Below, piece after piece: positions 49,270-58,639 of a stretch of 64,000 nucleotides of DNA. Every line of letters starts with the position of its first letter. Position 1 is the stretch's first letter. The DNA comes from Streptomyces malachitofuscus (lineage in GTDB: Bacteria > Actinomycetota > Actinomycetes > Streptomycetales > Streptomycetaceae), in the NCBI RefSeq assembly GCF_014650055.1, contig NZ_BMUF01000004.1, forward strand, positions 322,297 to 386,296, in the 5' to 3' direction. A model generated the notes under the pieces. That model made no database searches, was not told the origin of the DNA, and saw only the letters and a program-made list of their open reading frames with translations. The position numbers were made by a program, and so were the translations under genes.

Positions 49270-49342
49270 GAGGGAGAACGTTCGGTCTTGACAGTGCGGC
49301 GGCCGCCCCGTTTGATGAGTGCGAGACCGAACGTTCTCCCTC
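49270..49342. promoter_or_regulatory. Paired TetR operators (19-bp inverted repeat) and promoter
   Basis: GAGGGAGAACGTTCGGTCT (49270-49288) and its exact reverse complement (49324-49342) are 35 bp apart. Each contains the palindrome GAACGTTC. A TTGACA (49288-49293) and a TTTGAT (49311-49316) with 17-bp spacing form a likely plus-strand promoter between them. Occupancy by the divergent TetR protein would close it. Confidence 0.8.
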
Positions 49343-49392
49343 ATGGGAATCACGGCCACTCCACCCATGCACCGTCACCGAAAGGCACCTTC

Positions 49393-49953
49393 GTGGACAC
49401 CCTCGTCGGCACCACCCCCACCAGCGCTCCCACGGCCCTGCGAAAGCTGTACCTCCTGCGCTTCGCGTTCGCCGCGGTATGGGCCGCCCTGCTGTTCGCG
49501 ACCGCCGATTCACTGGGCCCGCTGAGCGCGACCCTCCTGGTGATCTATCCCCTGTTCGACGTGGCGTGCGCCGTCGTCGACGTCCGGTCCGCCAGGACGA
49601 ACGACGGCCCGGTGCGCGGCCTTTACCTGAACATCGCGCTCAGCACCCTCACCACCGTCGGCCTCGCCGTCGCCGTCACGTCCGGCATCCCCGCGGTCCT
49701 GCGCGTCTGGGGCGCGTGGGCCGTCACTGCGGGCCTCGTCCAGCTCGTCGTCGGCGCCCTGCGACGCCGGCTCGGAGGCCAGTGGGCGATGATCGCCAGC
49801 GGCGGCATCTCCACCCTCGCCGGCGCCTCCTTCGTCGCGCAGGCGGGCAAGGGCGACGCCTCCCTCGCCAATCTGGCCGGCTACGCCTTCCTCGGTGGCA
49901 TCTTCTTCCTCGTCTCCGCCCTCCGCCTGAACCGCGCGGCGAAGGACGCGTGA
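49393..49953 (+). CDS. DUF308-like membrane protein controlled by TetR
   Basis: A 186-aa protein with about six membrane segments (LYLLRFAFAAVWAALLFATA, LLVIYPLFDVACAVVDV, IALSTLTTVGLAVAVTSG, VWGAWAVTAGLVQLVVGALRRR, WAMIASGGISTLAGASFVA, LAGYAFLGGIFFLVSAL). The pattern resembles DUF308/HdeD-type acid-resistance membrane proteins. GTG start at 49393. Its promoter is flanked by the TetR operators, so it is the target gene. Confidence 0.75.
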   Translation: MDTLVGTTPTSAPTALRKLYLLRFAFAAVWAALLFATADSLGPLSATLLVIYPLFDVACAVVDVRSARTNDGPVRGLYLNIALSTLTTVGLAVAVTSGIPAVLRVWGAWAVTAGLVQLVVGALRRRLGGQWAMIASGGISTLAGASFVAQAGKGDASLANLAGYAFLGGIFFLVSALRLNRAAKDA

Positions 49954-50010
49954 GACGGCTCGCCGAGCCCCGTCACCACCCGCCGCCGGGAACGGCTGCA
50001 CCCGCAGTCT

Positions 50011-50781
50011 CTACCCCTCGCGCCGGAGGCGCGACGGCCGGTGGACGCGGGTGTGGAGGGCGAAGGCGACGAGCGCAGTGGTGATCATGCCGGTCAGCCA
50101 GGCCGCGCTGTGGAGCAGAGGGCTCAAGGTGACGCCCCGAGTGAAACCTGCCGCCAGGCTGGTCTGGAGGGAGCCGTAGCTCGGCAGGAACTCGACCAAG
50201 GGCTTGTCGGCGGTGGTGCTGGCGACGGGACTCTGCGGCGCGAGGTCGATGATGCTGGTCATGATGATCGTGACCAGTCCCTCGACCTCGCCGCGCAGGA
50301 AGAGGGCCAGACACATGCCCATGGCCCCGTAGACCAGGCAGACCGCCAGGACCGCGACACCGAGGAGTACGGGTTGCAGGGGCGACCAGAACAGCAGCAT
50401 CCAGGCGGTGGCGTATGCGCTGACCAGTACGGATGCGACCGCGAGCGTGGTGAGTTTGGCACCCATGAGGGCCGTTGCGGGATAGCCGGCCGCGGTGAGG
50501 CGACGGTCGAAGGCCCTGGTGCGGCGAGCGGCGCTGAACATCAGGAAGCCCACGAGGAGGGACACGGCGTTCAGGGAGCCGCTGATCATCGTGATCTCGT
50601 CGCCGCCCGCGCGCAGCCAGGTTCCGGTGGCACGCAACCGGAAGGGAAAGGTCTTCGGCGTCGTGAGGGTCTTCGCCACGGTGATCCACAGCGGGATGAA
50701 GACGATCAGGAGCACGGCGGCCAGCCGGTTCTTCGCCATGGCCAGCAGGGCGTAACGGCTGGCGACCAGGTAGGCGCTCAT
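50011..50781 (-). CDS. ABC transporter permease
   Basis: A 256-aa membrane protein with six segments, starting SRYALLAMAKNRLAAVLLIVFIPLWITVAKTLTT and ending AAWLTGMITTALVAFALHTRV. It has the ABC-2 type exporter pattern (GFLMFSAARRTRAFDRRLTAAGYPATALMGAKL). It overlaps the preceding ATPase by ATGA, so the two form an exporter with an unknown substrate. Confidence 0.85.
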   Translation of the reverse strand: MSAYLVASRYALLAMAKNRLAAVLLIVFIPLWITVAKTLTTPKTFPFRLRATGTWLRAGGDEITMISGSLNAVSLLVGFLMFSAARRTRAFDRRLTAAGYPATALMGAKLTTLAVASVLVSAYATAWMLLFWSPLQPVLLGVAVLAVCLVYGAMGMCLALFLRGEVEGLVTIIMTSIIDLAPQSPVASTTADKPLVEFLPSYGSLQTSLAAGFTRGVTLSPLLHSAAWLTGMITTALVAFALHTRVHRPSRLRREG

Positions 50782-51440
50782 GTGGTGTCCGTCGGGGGTG
50801 AGGTTTCGAGGAGACCGTCGCGCAGATGGTGCAGGACGTCGAGGCGTTCGGTGTCGTGGGCGAGGTGGGAGATGATGATCACGGTGCGTCCGCGGTCCTT
50901 CAACTCCTGGGCGAGGTCCCAGAACCGTAGGTACGTTTCCCAGTCGAAGCCTTGGTACGGCTCGTCGAGCAGCACGACGTCCGGGTCGTGCATCAAGGCC
51001 AGGACCAGGTTCAGCTTCTGCAGGGTGCCCCCGCTGAGGACCTTCACCTGCGCGTCCAGGTAGTCGGCCGCGGAGAGCCTTTCGATCAGCCGGAGCGCGC
51101 TGCCCGGGCTCGGGAGACGGTAGGCGACCTGGAAGAGACGCAGGTGCTGACGTACCGTCAGTTCCTCGTCCAGGACGGGATGCTGCGGGCAGTAGCCCCG
51201 CGTGCCCACCAGGGCGACGCGTCCCCCGTCCGGACGCAGGTCGCCGCTGAGAACGCGCAGCAGGGTCGTCTTCCCGGCGCCGTTCTCCCCGACGATGCCC
51301 AGCAGTTGTCCCGCCCGCGCCTCAAAGCTGACCCCGCGCAGGACCTGCCGGGAGCCGAACCCCTTGCGGACGGCCTCGACGCGCAACGCCACCGCCGGCT
51401 GCCGGCTCACGTCCGCACCGGGACGGCCCGGCCCGAGCAC
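50778..51440 (-). CDS. ABC transporter ATPase
   Basis: A 220-aa ATPase. Walker A GIVGENGAGKTTLLRVLSG, Q loop GYCPQHPVLDEELTV, signature LSGGTLQKLNLVLAL (an LSGGT variant), Walker B VVLLDEPYQGFDW and H loop VIIISHLAHD. It partners the permease that overlaps it. The start could be GTG 51440 or GTG 51410 (MSRQPAVALRVE); neither has a clear ribosome site. Confidence 0.88.
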   Translation of the reverse strand: MLGPGRPGADVSRQPAVALRVEAVRKGFGSRQVLRGVSFEARAGQLLGIVGENGAGKTTLLRVLSGDLRPDGGRVALVGTRGYCPQHPVLDEELTVRQHLRLFQVAYRLPSPGSALRLIERLSAADYLDAQVKVLSGGTLQKLNLVLALMHDPDVVLLDEPYQGFDWETYLRFWDLAQELKDRGRTVIIISHLAHDTERLDVLHHLRDGLLETSPPTDTT

Positions 51441-51750
51441 CGCCGGCCCCGGCCGCTCTCCCGGTGGGGCGCGCGTTTCACGAGCGCACGCCGCATGGCC
51501 GGCGTCGCTGCGTCCTGACCGACGGACGGCGGGCTTGAGATGACCACGAGGCTCCTCGAGGGCGGGGGAGTGCGCAGGTTCCGCCCAGCCAACGACGCAC
51601 GCGCCGGTCGGGACACGTCACGCACGCCGCCGGGCACGGGAGCCCCGCTCACACCGGTCCGGCCCGCCGCCCCCATCAGCCAGGACAGGCACTTCGGGTG
51701 ATGCCGCCGAAACTCGGGGAAAACGATGCAACAGCCGACAGGAGGTTGTT
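51441..51750. other. 310-bp intergenic region, no gene seen
   Basis: Open frames are present only as GC artefacts. There is no clear dyad or terminator. It must contain promoters for the minus-strand ABC genes and the plus-strand phosphatase gene. Confidence 0.4.
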
Positions 51751-52959
51751 GTGACGGGTGGAGATGTGGAACTGGGCGAGTTGCTGGCCGCCGCGGAGGC
51801 GGCCCCGCCCGGTGAGTCCGTTGACGTGGTGGCAAAGGATCTGCAGAAGCGGTTCGGTGCGGAGCGTGTGTCGTTCCTGTTCGTCGACCTGGTCGGTCAG
51901 CGGCTGGTACGGCTCACCGCGGCCGGCCGCGACACAGGCGACCCCGACGAGCCGATCGACCTGCACGGCAGCGTCTACGACCACGTACTGCGGGCGCAGC
52001 GCCAGCACGTGGAGGCGGACCACCAGGGTGGACGGCGCGTCATCACACCGGTCACCAACAGGGGCGACTGCATCGGAGTGCTGGAGGTGACCCTGCAGTC
52101 CGCCGATGACACCGTGCTCCGGCAGGTCCGCGACGCGGCCCACGCGCTGGCCTACATCATCGTCACGGACCGCCGCTTCACCGACCTCTACCACCTGGGC
52201 CGGCGCACCACCCAGACCAGCCTGGCCGCGGAGATCCAGCACCAGTTGCTCCCCTCGGCCGCCTGCTGCGAGGCGGCCCAGTTCACCCTCGCGGCCGGGC
52301 TGGTCCCCGCCGACGACATCGGCGGCGACACCTACGACTACACCCTCGACCACGACACCCTGCACCTGTCCGTCACCGACGCCATGGGCCACGACACGAA
52401 CTCGGCCCTGCTGGCCACCCTGCTGGTCGGCGCACTGAGACAGGCCCGTCGCAGCGGCTGCGACGCCCTCAAGCAGGCCGACCACGCCCACCGGGCCCTG
52501 TTGCGTCACAGCCGCGGCCTGGCCACCGGACAGCTGCTGTGCGTGGATCTCGAAACAGGCCTCTGCGAACTGGTCAACGCGGGTCACCCCCGTCCCCTGC
52601 GGCTGCGCGGCGGTGACGTCGAAGAGCTCGCGCTCGCCGTCAATCTGCCGTTCGGGGTGGCGGCACCGATGCCGTACCGCCTTCAGGAACTGCAACTGCT
52701 GCCCGGAGACCGCCTGATCCTGCTCACCGACGGCATGCAGGAGCGCGGCGCCGCAGCCGTCGACCTGGCCGCGCTCGCCCTGGACACCCGTCCCCTCCAT
52801 CCGAGAGAAGCCGTTCGCAGCCTCACCGGCGCCGTGCTCGGCGCCTGCCACGGCAACCTCAAGGACGACGCCACGGTCCTGGTACTGGACTGGCACGGCA
52901 GCCGTCCGGGACCGGCCGAGGACACCCCGGACCCGCACGGCACGGGACAGCCTCGGTGA
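51751..52959 (+). CDS. GAF-SpoIIE PP2C-type serine phosphatase
   Basis: A 402-aa protein. N-terminal GAF-like domain at about 10-140 (VDVVAKDLQKRFGAERVSFLFVDLVGQRLVRL, GDCIGVLEVTLQSADD), then SpoIIE from 155: HQLLPSAACCEAAQFTLAAGLVPADDIGGDTYDYTL, LSVTDAMGHDTNSALLATLLVG, LVNAGHPRPLRL, LILLTDGMQERG and NLKDDATVLVLDW. Metal Asp residues are retained. It is the second PP2C of this kind in the window. GTG start at 51751 follows GGAGGTTGTT. Function: dephosphorylates an unknown STAS-type protein. Confidence 0.9.
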   Translation: MTGGDVELGELLAAAEAAPPGESVDVVAKDLQKRFGAERVSFLFVDLVGQRLVRLTAAGRDTGDPDEPIDLHGSVYDHVLRAQRQHVEADHQGGRRVITPVTNRGDCIGVLEVTLQSADDTVLRQVRDAAHALAYIIVTDRRFTDLYHLGRRTTQTSLAAEIQHQLLPSAACCEAAQFTLAAGLVPADDIGGDTYDYTLDHDTLHLSVTDAMGHDTNSALLATLLVGALRQARRSGCDALKQADHAHRALLRHSRGLATGQLLCVDLETGLCELVNAGHPRPLRLRGGDVEELALAVNLPFGVAAPMPYRLQELQLLPGDRLILLTDGMQERGAAAVDLAALALDTRPLHPREAVRSLTGAVLGACHGNLKDDATVLVLDWHGSRPGPAEDTPDPHGTGQPR

Positions 52960-53011
52960 GAGGAGCGAAGAGCGTGCCGGCGACGTGCCGGACCGGCCGA
53001 GGAAGGCCCGA

Positions 53012-54010
53012 TCAGCCGGCGGCCAGGAGTTCGAGCGTGTCGATCACACGGTTCGAGAAGCCCCACTCGTTGTCGTACCAGGCGACGACCTTGATGTGAC
53101 GTCCGTCGACCCGAGTGAGTGCCGAGTCGAAGACCGACGATGCCGGATTGCCCGTGATGTCGGACGACACGAGCGGGTCCTCCGAGTACTCGAGGATGCC
53201 GGCGAGCGGCCCCTCCGCCGCGGTGCGGTACGCCGCCAGCACCTCGTCACGCGTCACGTCACGGGCGACGGTGGTATTGAGTTCGACGATCGATCCGACG
53301 GGAACGGGCACGCGGATCGAGTCGCCGGAGAGCTTGCCGTCGAGGCTCGGCAGCACCAGACCGATGGCCTTGGCGGCGCCCGTGGTGGTCGGCACGATGT
53401 TCACGGCGGCCGCGCGGGCGCGGCGGGCGTCGCGGTGCGGACCGTCCTGCAGGTTCTGCTCCTGCGTGTAGGCGTGCACCGTCGTCATGAAGCCGTGCTC
53501 TATACCGGCGAGTTGGTCGAGCACCGCGGCCAGCGGCGCGAGCGCGTTGGTCGTGCACGAGGCGTTCGACACGATCGTGTGCACGGCCGGGTCGTAGGCG
53601 TCGGTGTTGACCCCGAAGGCGAGCGTGACGTCGGCTCCCTCCGACGGTGCGCTGACGAGCACCTTCTTCGCGCCGGCGTCGAGGTGGCCACGGGCGGCCT
53701 TGGCCGACGTGAAACGGCCGGTCGCCTCCAGCACGATGTCCACCCCGAGATCGGCCCACGGCAGCCGCTCCGGCTCGCGCTCGGCGAGCACCGCGATACG
53801 ACGGCCGTCGACGACCAGGGCGTCCCCGTCGACGCTCACCGGGCGCCCGAGCCGGCCTGCCGTCGTGTCGTAGGCGAGCAGCCGGGCGAGGGTGCGGGGC
53901 TCGGTGAGGTCGTTGACGGCGACGACGTCGAGGTCGCTGTTGCGTTCGAGCAGTGCGCGCAGCACATTGCGTCCGATGCGGCCGAATCCGTTGATGGCGA
54001 TGCGGGTCAT
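53012..54010 (-). CDS. gap: Glyceraldehyde-3-phosphate dehydrogenase
   Basis: A 332-aa type I GAPDH. NAD site MTRIAINGFGRIGRNVLRALLE, active site SNASCTTNALAPLAAVLDQL with Cys near 150, HGFMTTVHAYTQEQN (His near 177), NIVPTTTGAAKAIG, and C-terminal WYDNEWGFSNRVIDTLE. It catalyses the NAD-linked oxidation and phosphorylation of glyceraldehyde-3-phosphate. AAGGGAG stands before the ATG at 54010. It is away from pgk/tpi, so it is probably an accessory copy. Confidence 0.95.
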   Translation of the reverse strand: MTRIAINGFGRIGRNVLRALLERNSDLDVVAVNDLTEPRTLARLLAYDTTAGRLGRPVSVDGDALVVDGRRIAVLAEREPERLPWADLGVDIVLEATGRFTSAKAARGHLDAGAKKVLVSAPSEGADVTLAFGVNTDAYDPAVHTIVSNASCTTNALAPLAAVLDQLAGIEHGFMTTVHAYTQEQNLQDGPHRDARRARAAAVNIVPTTTGAAKAIGLVLPSLDGKLSGDSIRVPVPVGSIVELNTTVARDVTRDEVLAAYRTAAEGPLAGILEYSEDPLVSSDITGNPASSVFDSALTRVDGRHIKVVAWYDNEWGFSNRVIDTLELLAAG

Positions 54011-54109
54011 GAGTGGACTCCCTTCGGTTCGCCACCAGCGTCGCGTGCCGCTCTCTCCCGGGACAGCGGCGTGATCGCCACGGTTCACAAGGATCGTGCC
54101 AGGGGTCGG

Positions 54110-55066
54110 CTACTCGCCCCGGGTGAAGGTGCGCCGGTACTCGCTCGGAGTGGTGCCGAGGATGCGCTGGAAGTGCAGCCGCAGGTTGGCGCCGGTGCCG
54201 AGGCCCGTGTCGGCGGCGATCTGCTCGATGGTCCGCTGCGAACGTTCGAGCAGCTCACGGGCCATGTCGATGCGGGCGCGCATGACCCACTGCATCGGCG
54301 TGCAGCCCGTGTCCTCGCCGAAGCGCCGGGAGAACGTGCGCGGTGAGACCGCCGCGTGCCGGGCGAGCATCTCCAGAGTGAGCGGTTCGCCGAGCCGGCG
54401 CAGCGCCCACTCGCGCGTGGCGGCGAACCGCTCGCCGAGCGGCTCGGGCACGCTGCGCGGCACGTACTGCGCCTGACCACCGCTGCGGTAGGGGGCCGCG
54501 ACCAGGCGTCGGGCCGCGTGGTTGGACGCGGCCACCCCGAGGTCGCCGCGCAGGATGTGCAGGCACAGGTCGATGCCCGACGCGGCGCCGGCCGACGTCA
54601 GCACGCTGCCCTCGTCGACGAACAGCACGTTCTCGTCGACCCGGACGAGCGGGTACTTCGCCGCCAGCGCTCGCGTGTAGTGCCAGTGCGTAGTGGCCCG
54701 TCTGCCGTCGAGCAGACCCGTGGCGGCGAGCGCGAAGGCGCCCGTCGAGATGGCGGCGAGCCGCGTGCCCCGGGCGTGGGCCGCGGTCAGCGCCTCGACG
54801 ACGGCCCGGGGCGGGTCCTCACGGTCCGGGAACCGGTAGCCGGGGATGAAGACGAGGTCGGCCCGTGCGACCGCGTCCAGGCCGTCGGCGACGTAGTACG
54901 ACAGGCCGTCGCCGCCGGCCACCGGGCCGCGTACCGCCCCGCACACCCGTACCTCGTACGGCATGCTCGCGCGGGTCGTGAACACCTGCGCGGGAATGCC
55001 GACATCGAGAGGCTTCGCACCCTCCAGGACCAGGACGGCGACGCGGCGAAGGCGGGAGGTCGGCAC
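54110..55066 (-). CDS. GlxA-type AraC regulator with inactive amidotransferase-like domain
   Basis: A 318-aa regulator. N-terminal DJ-1/PfpI-like domain ([41 protein letters not shown]) in which the nucleophile position reads [11 protein letters not shown], so Thr replaces Cys and it is not an enzyme. C-terminal AraC HTH at about 215-310 ([74 protein letters not shown]). GTG start at 55066. It lies next to gap and may regulate it. Confidence 0.88.
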   Translation of the reverse strand: MPTSRLRRVAVLVLEGAKPLDVGIPAQVFTTRASMPYEVRVCGAVRGPVAGGDGLSYYVADGLDAVARADLVFIPGYRFPDREDPPRAVVEALTAAHARGTRLAAISTGAFALAATGLLDGRRATTHWHYTRALAAKYPLVRVDENVLFVDEGSVLTSAGAASGIDLCLHILRGDLGVAASNHAARRLVAAPYRSGGQAQYVPRSVPEPLGERFAATREWALRRLGEPLTLEMLARHAAVSPRTFSRRFGEDTGCTPMQWVMRARIDMARELLERSQRTIEQIAADTGLGTGANLRLHFQRILGTTPSEYRRTFTRGE

Positions 55067-55083
55067 GGGGAAAGGCTACGTGG

Positions 55084-55794
55084 TCATGCCCGCTGCGGTG
55101 TGGCGGTGAGCCGGCCCTTGCGCAGGGTCAGGGTGACGTCGGACCGGGTGGCCAGTTGCTGGGAGTGGGTGACGACGACAACGCACTTGTCCTGGTCATG
55201 CGCCAGTTCCCGGAAGATTCCAGTGATGTCCTGGGCGGTGTCCTCGTCCAGGTTGCCGGTGGGTTCGTCGGCGAACAGGATGTCGACGGAGCAGGCCAGG
55301 GCGCGGGCGATGGCGACGCGCTGCTGCTGGCCCCCGGAGAGCTGCATGACGTTGCGGGTCGCCTGGTGCCTGTCCAGGCCGACCCTTTCCAGGAGTTCCA
55401 GGGCACGGGCCTTCTTGTCGCGGACCTTGACGCGGGTGATCTCCATGGCGGTGGTGACGTTCTGCGCCGCGCTCATGTAGGTGAGCAGGTTGTACTGCTG
55501 GAAGACGGTGGCCACGTGCCGGTTGCGGTAGCGGCCGAGGCCGATCGCGCGCAGGTCCTCGCCGTCGAAGCGGATGGTGCCCTGGGTGGGGGCGTCCAGG
55601 CCGGCTGCCAGGGACAGCAGGGTGGTCTTGCCGCTGCCCGACGGGCCCAGAACGGTGTAGAAGACGCCCCGTCGAAAGCTGTAGTCGATCTGCCTCAGCA
55701 CGGTGGTCCTGCGCGCCTGCCCGGTGTAGCTGTGGCTGAGGCCGGTGATCTGCAGGACCGGCGGGTCGGTCGGGGTGGTGCGGGTCATGGTCAT
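55084..55794 (-). CDS. MacB/LolD-type ABC transporter ATPase
   Basis: A 236-aa ATPase with Walker [22 protein letters not shown] loop [13 protein letters not shown], signature [17 protein letters not shown], Walker [15 protein letters not shown] and H loop [11 protein letters not shown]. It drives a MacB-type mechanotransmission transporter with the two FtsX-like permeases that precede it in the operon. It overlaps the nearest permease by ATGA. Confidence 0.92.
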   Translation of the reverse strand: MTMTRTTPTDPPVLQITGLSHSYTGQARRTTVLRQIDYSFRRGVFYTVLGPSGSGKTTLLSLAAGLDAPTQGTIRFDGEDLRAIGLGRYRNRHVATVFQQYNLLTYMSAAQNVTTAMEITRVKVRDKKARALELLERVGLDRHQATRNVMQLSGGQQQRVAIARALACSVDILFADEPTGNLDEDTAQDITGIFRELAHDQDKCVVVVTHSQQLATRSDVTLTLRKGRLTATPQRA

Positions 55795-57200
55795 TTGCCC
55801 TTCGAGAGGATGGTGCGGGGGGTGAGCCGCAGGACGGACGCGGCGGGGAGGGCGGTGGCCAGCAGCCCGATGCCCAGGCCCACGCCGGCGACGGTGGACA
55901 GTGCGGAGTTGCCGAGCCGGACGGTGATCTCGTCGATGGGGTCGGCGCCCTCCACCGGCCGGTCGTCCATGTCGATGCCCTCGTTCAGGCCGGTGGAGCC
56001 GGGTGGCGGGGGCTCCCAGGCGTCGATCTGCTTCCGTGCGGTGCTGGCCTCACTGCTGACCATGGAGCCGGCGGCCTTCTGCGTGAGCTGTTCGGCGAAG
56101 AGCGCACTGAGCCCGACGGCCAGTGCGGCGACCACCACGACTTCGGTGACCTGCTGGGCGACGAGCTTCCACCGCTGCTCGCCCATCGACAGGAGCACGC
56201 CGAACTCCCTGCGGCGCTGCCTGACCGCCAGGGTGGTCAGCAGGGCCAGTACCCCGGCGCCCGCGACGCCGGTCAGCCACATGGCGGCGGTGGCGGAGGA
56301 GGATACGGCCGACAGCGGGCCGGTCATCTGCCGCACGGCCTTGTCGTTGATCTGAAAGGCGAAACCGTCGAGTTCGGCGCCCGCCTCGTCCCGGGCCTGC
56401 TTCTCGAAGGCCGCGAAGTCGTCGGGATCGTCGAGGGTGAAGGTGGCCTGACTGACCGTCGCCGACTTGTTCTGCGCGCCGTCCAGGTACCTGGCCGCGG
56501 CGCCGATGGGGGCGATGATGCCGTTCCCGGAGGGGGTGAGGTACTCCGGGTCCTGGTCGGCGGAGTCACGGTAGATGCCGGCCACGGTGAACTCCGTGTA
56601 TGCAGCGACCTTTTCCTGGCCGGTGGACGCGTCCGCCTCGATCCGGCCGAGTTCCAGCTTGTCGCCGGTGCTGAGATCGTTGCTCCTGGCGAGCCGCTCC
56701 TCGATGAGGACCACCTTCCGGTCCCGGTCCGCGCGGGTGATGGGCCTGCCGTCCAGCAGTTTCTTCGAGCCGCTGCTGAATCCGGCCATCGCGTCGGAAT
56801 CCATGGCCCCGACGACCAGGGGCGGTGTGCCCGAGCCGGCTTCCGCGTTCGCCGCGGACGCGCCCTCGTAGGTCACCCCGTCGGGGAAGCCCGTGGCGTA
56901 GTAGGCCTGGTAGTTGAACCGCGCGACGAAGGGCGAGTCGCCGATCCTGTCCACGGTCGACGTGGCGATCTGCGGCGCCTGGAGCATCCCCCCGCCCTCG
57001 GCCGCCTTCCCCAGATCCATGCTCATGGTGACATCGGCGCCGATCCTGTTCCTGGCGGCGTCACCTGCCCGGGCGGTGGCGTCCCGGATCAGCACGCCGC
57101 CGAGCACCATCGTCGAGATGACCAGGAAGATCGCCGTCATGACCAGTGTCCTGCCCCTGCGGGACCACAGACTCAGGCCGGCCCGTTTGAGAAAGTTCAT
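55791..57200 (-). CDS. FtsX-like ABC transporter permease (second in operon)
   Basis: A 469-aa permease. An N-terminal membrane helix (LVMTAIFLVISTMVLGGVLI) precedes a large external domain of about 240 residues (MacB periplasmic core pattern TGDKLELGR, TVAGIYRD). Then three helices (AAMWLTGVAGAGVLALLTTLAVRQRRREFGVLLSMGEQRWKLVAQQVTEVVVVAALAVGLSALF and LSTVAGVGLGIGLLATALPAASVL) carry the FtsX coupling loop RRREFGVLLSMGE. It is a paralogue of the preceding permease. Confidence 0.9.
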   Translation of the reverse strand: MNFLKRAGLSLWSRRGRTLVMTAIFLVISTMVLGGVLIRDATARAGDAARNRIGADVTMSMDLGKAAEGGGMLQAPQIATSTVDRIGDSPFVARFNYQAYYATGFPDGVTYEGASAANAEAGSGTPPLVVGAMDSDAMAGFSSGSKKLLDGRPITRADRDRKVVLIEERLARSNDLSTGDKLELGRIEADASTGQEKVAAYTEFTVAGIYRDSADQDPEYLTPSGNGIIAPIGAAARYLDGAQNKSATVSQATFTLDDPDDFAAFEKQARDEAGAELDGFAFQINDKAVRQMTGPLSAVSSSATAAMWLTGVAGAGVLALLTTLAVRQRRREFGVLLSMGEQRWKLVAQQVTEVVVVAALAVGLSALFAEQLTQKAAGSMVSSEASTARKQIDAWEPPPPGSTGLNEGIDMDDRPVEGADPIDEITVRLGNSALSTVAGVGLGIGLLATALPAASVLRLTPRTILSKGK

Positions 57201-57242
57201 GTTCAGATCTCGCCTAACTCGTTCATTCGGTCGCCGACGCGC

Positions 57243-58502
57243 CTATTCGCTGTCGGTGAGGATCGATCGGGGGTGGAGGCGCAGGATGCCGACGCCGGGA
57301 ATCACGGTGGCGACCAGTGAGATGCCGAGGCCCAGACCGGCCACCTTGCCGAGGTCGCCGCTCTCCAACCGCATGCGCGGCGGCGGCAGTTGCGCCGTCG
57401 TCGGGCCGGGCTGCGCGGCGGCGTCCGGCACGGTGAGAACCGCCGCGCCGGCAGCCGGGCCGAGGACCGCGCCGGCCAGGGCCGCGAAGGCGACCGCCGG
57501 CACGGCCACGGCCGCGACCTCCACCGTGTGCTGGCCGATGAGCTTCCACTTCTTCTCGCCGAGGGAGAGCAGCACACCCAGCTCGTCGCGGCGTTCGCGG
57601 ATGGTGAGGGTGACGACGAGGCCGAGCACCACCGTGCCCGCGCCGGCGATCAGCCACATGAGCACCCTCGTGAAGGCGCCCACCTTGCGCAGCGGCTGCA
57701 CCTGTTCCTGGAACGCCTTGTCGTTGACGTCGAAACGGAACGGGGTGTCACCCAGCTGCCGTACGGCCTCGGCGTGCAGCTTCCGTGCCCTTTCGGGCGA
57801 GGACAGCTTGAAGACCGCTTCGTCGAGACCGTTCCCCATGCGCAGCGCAGCCAGGGCGGCGAGGGGGGCGTAGATCTGGTTCCCGGGCAGGTCGGCCGGC
57901 TTCCGCCACATGCCTCCGCCGTCGTCCCGGCGCCCCCGGAAGACGCCGACGACGTCGTACGACGCCCGCCCCTCGCCGTCCGGCGAGGCCAGCTCGATCC
58001 TGTCCCCGACCCCCAGCCCGTTCTCGTCGGCCAGCCGCTCGTCCACCAGGACGACCCTGCGGCCGGCGTCCCTCGCGGTGATCGGCCGGCCGTCGACCAG
58101 TTCGCTGTGACCGGTCGCGAAATCCAGCAGCATCTCCGACTCCCGCAGCCCGGTCAGCCCCGGCCCGTCCTCCTGCGGCCCGCTGCCCGGCGGCCGTGGC
58201 ACGTCCGACCGCAGCAGTTTCAGCCCCGGCGCCCGCGGGGTCCCGCGCAGCACCGGGTTGTACCGCTCCACCAGCGGTGAGGCGGCCAGTTCCGCGGCGT
58301 CGTCGGCCGTCAGCTTCTCGCCCCGCACGGTGACGTCCACACCGATCCTGCGCTGCGCGCCGGCCTCCTGCCGTGCCACGGCGCCTTGCAGCATGAAGCC
58401 GCCGAGCAGCAGCGTGCACACCACCAGGAAGATCCCCAGTGTCAGAGCCGCTTTACCGGTTCGCGCGACGAGGCTGAGCCCTGCGCGCTTGACGAAGTTC
58501 AT
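57243..58502 (-). CDS. FtsX-like ABC transporter permease (first in operon)
   Basis: A 419-aa permease, same layout as the next: helix LTLGIFLVVCTLLLGGFMLQ, external domain (GVGDRIELASPDG, YDVVGVFRG), then FTRVLMWLIAGAGTVVLGLVVTLTIRERRDELGVLLSLGEKKWKLIGQHTVEVAAVAVPAVAF and VAGLGLGISLVATVIPGVGIL. It starts the three-gene operon, divergent from the two-component system that probably regulates it. Such systems often export or sense peptides. Confidence 0.9.
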   Translation of the reverse strand: MNFVKRAGLSLVARTGKAALTLGIFLVVCTLLLGGFMLQGAVARQEAGAQRRIGVDVTVRGEKLTADDAAELAASPLVERYNPVLRGTPRAPGLKLLRSDVPRPPGSGPQEDGPGLTGLRESEMLLDFATGHSELVDGRPITARDAGRRVVLVDERLADENGLGVGDRIELASPDGEGRASYDVVGVFRGRRDDGGGMWRKPADLPGNQIYAPLAALAALRMGNGLDEAVFKLSSPERARKLHAEAVRQLGDTPFRFDVNDKAFQEQVQPLRKVGAFTRVLMWLIAGAGTVVLGLVVTLTIRERRDELGVLLSLGEKKWKLIGQHTVEVAAVAVPAVAFAALAGAVLGPAAGAAVLTVPDAAAQPGPTTAQLPPPRMRLESGDLGKVAGLGLGISLVATVIPGVGILRLHPRSILTDSE

Positions 58503-58534
58503 GCGGCGAGGAGATCAGGTGGCCGTTTGCACCG

Positions 58535-58560
58535 GCATAAGCGCGTTACGGCCGCATAAG
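58535..58560. promoter_or_regulatory. GCATAAG direct repeats, likely response-regulator site
   Basis: GCATAAG occurs at 58535-58541 and 58554-58560, 19 bp start to start, in the region between the divergent ABC operon and the response regulator gene. OmpR-type regulators often bind direct repeats of about this spacing. Assignment is inference. Confidence 0.5.
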
Positions 58561-58639
58561 GGTCGTACGGCGGGACAAGGAGATGCGCGAGGCTTCGCCT
58601 TTACCTCCGTGCAATCCGGCGCCTGGTTCCATGGCGCTC

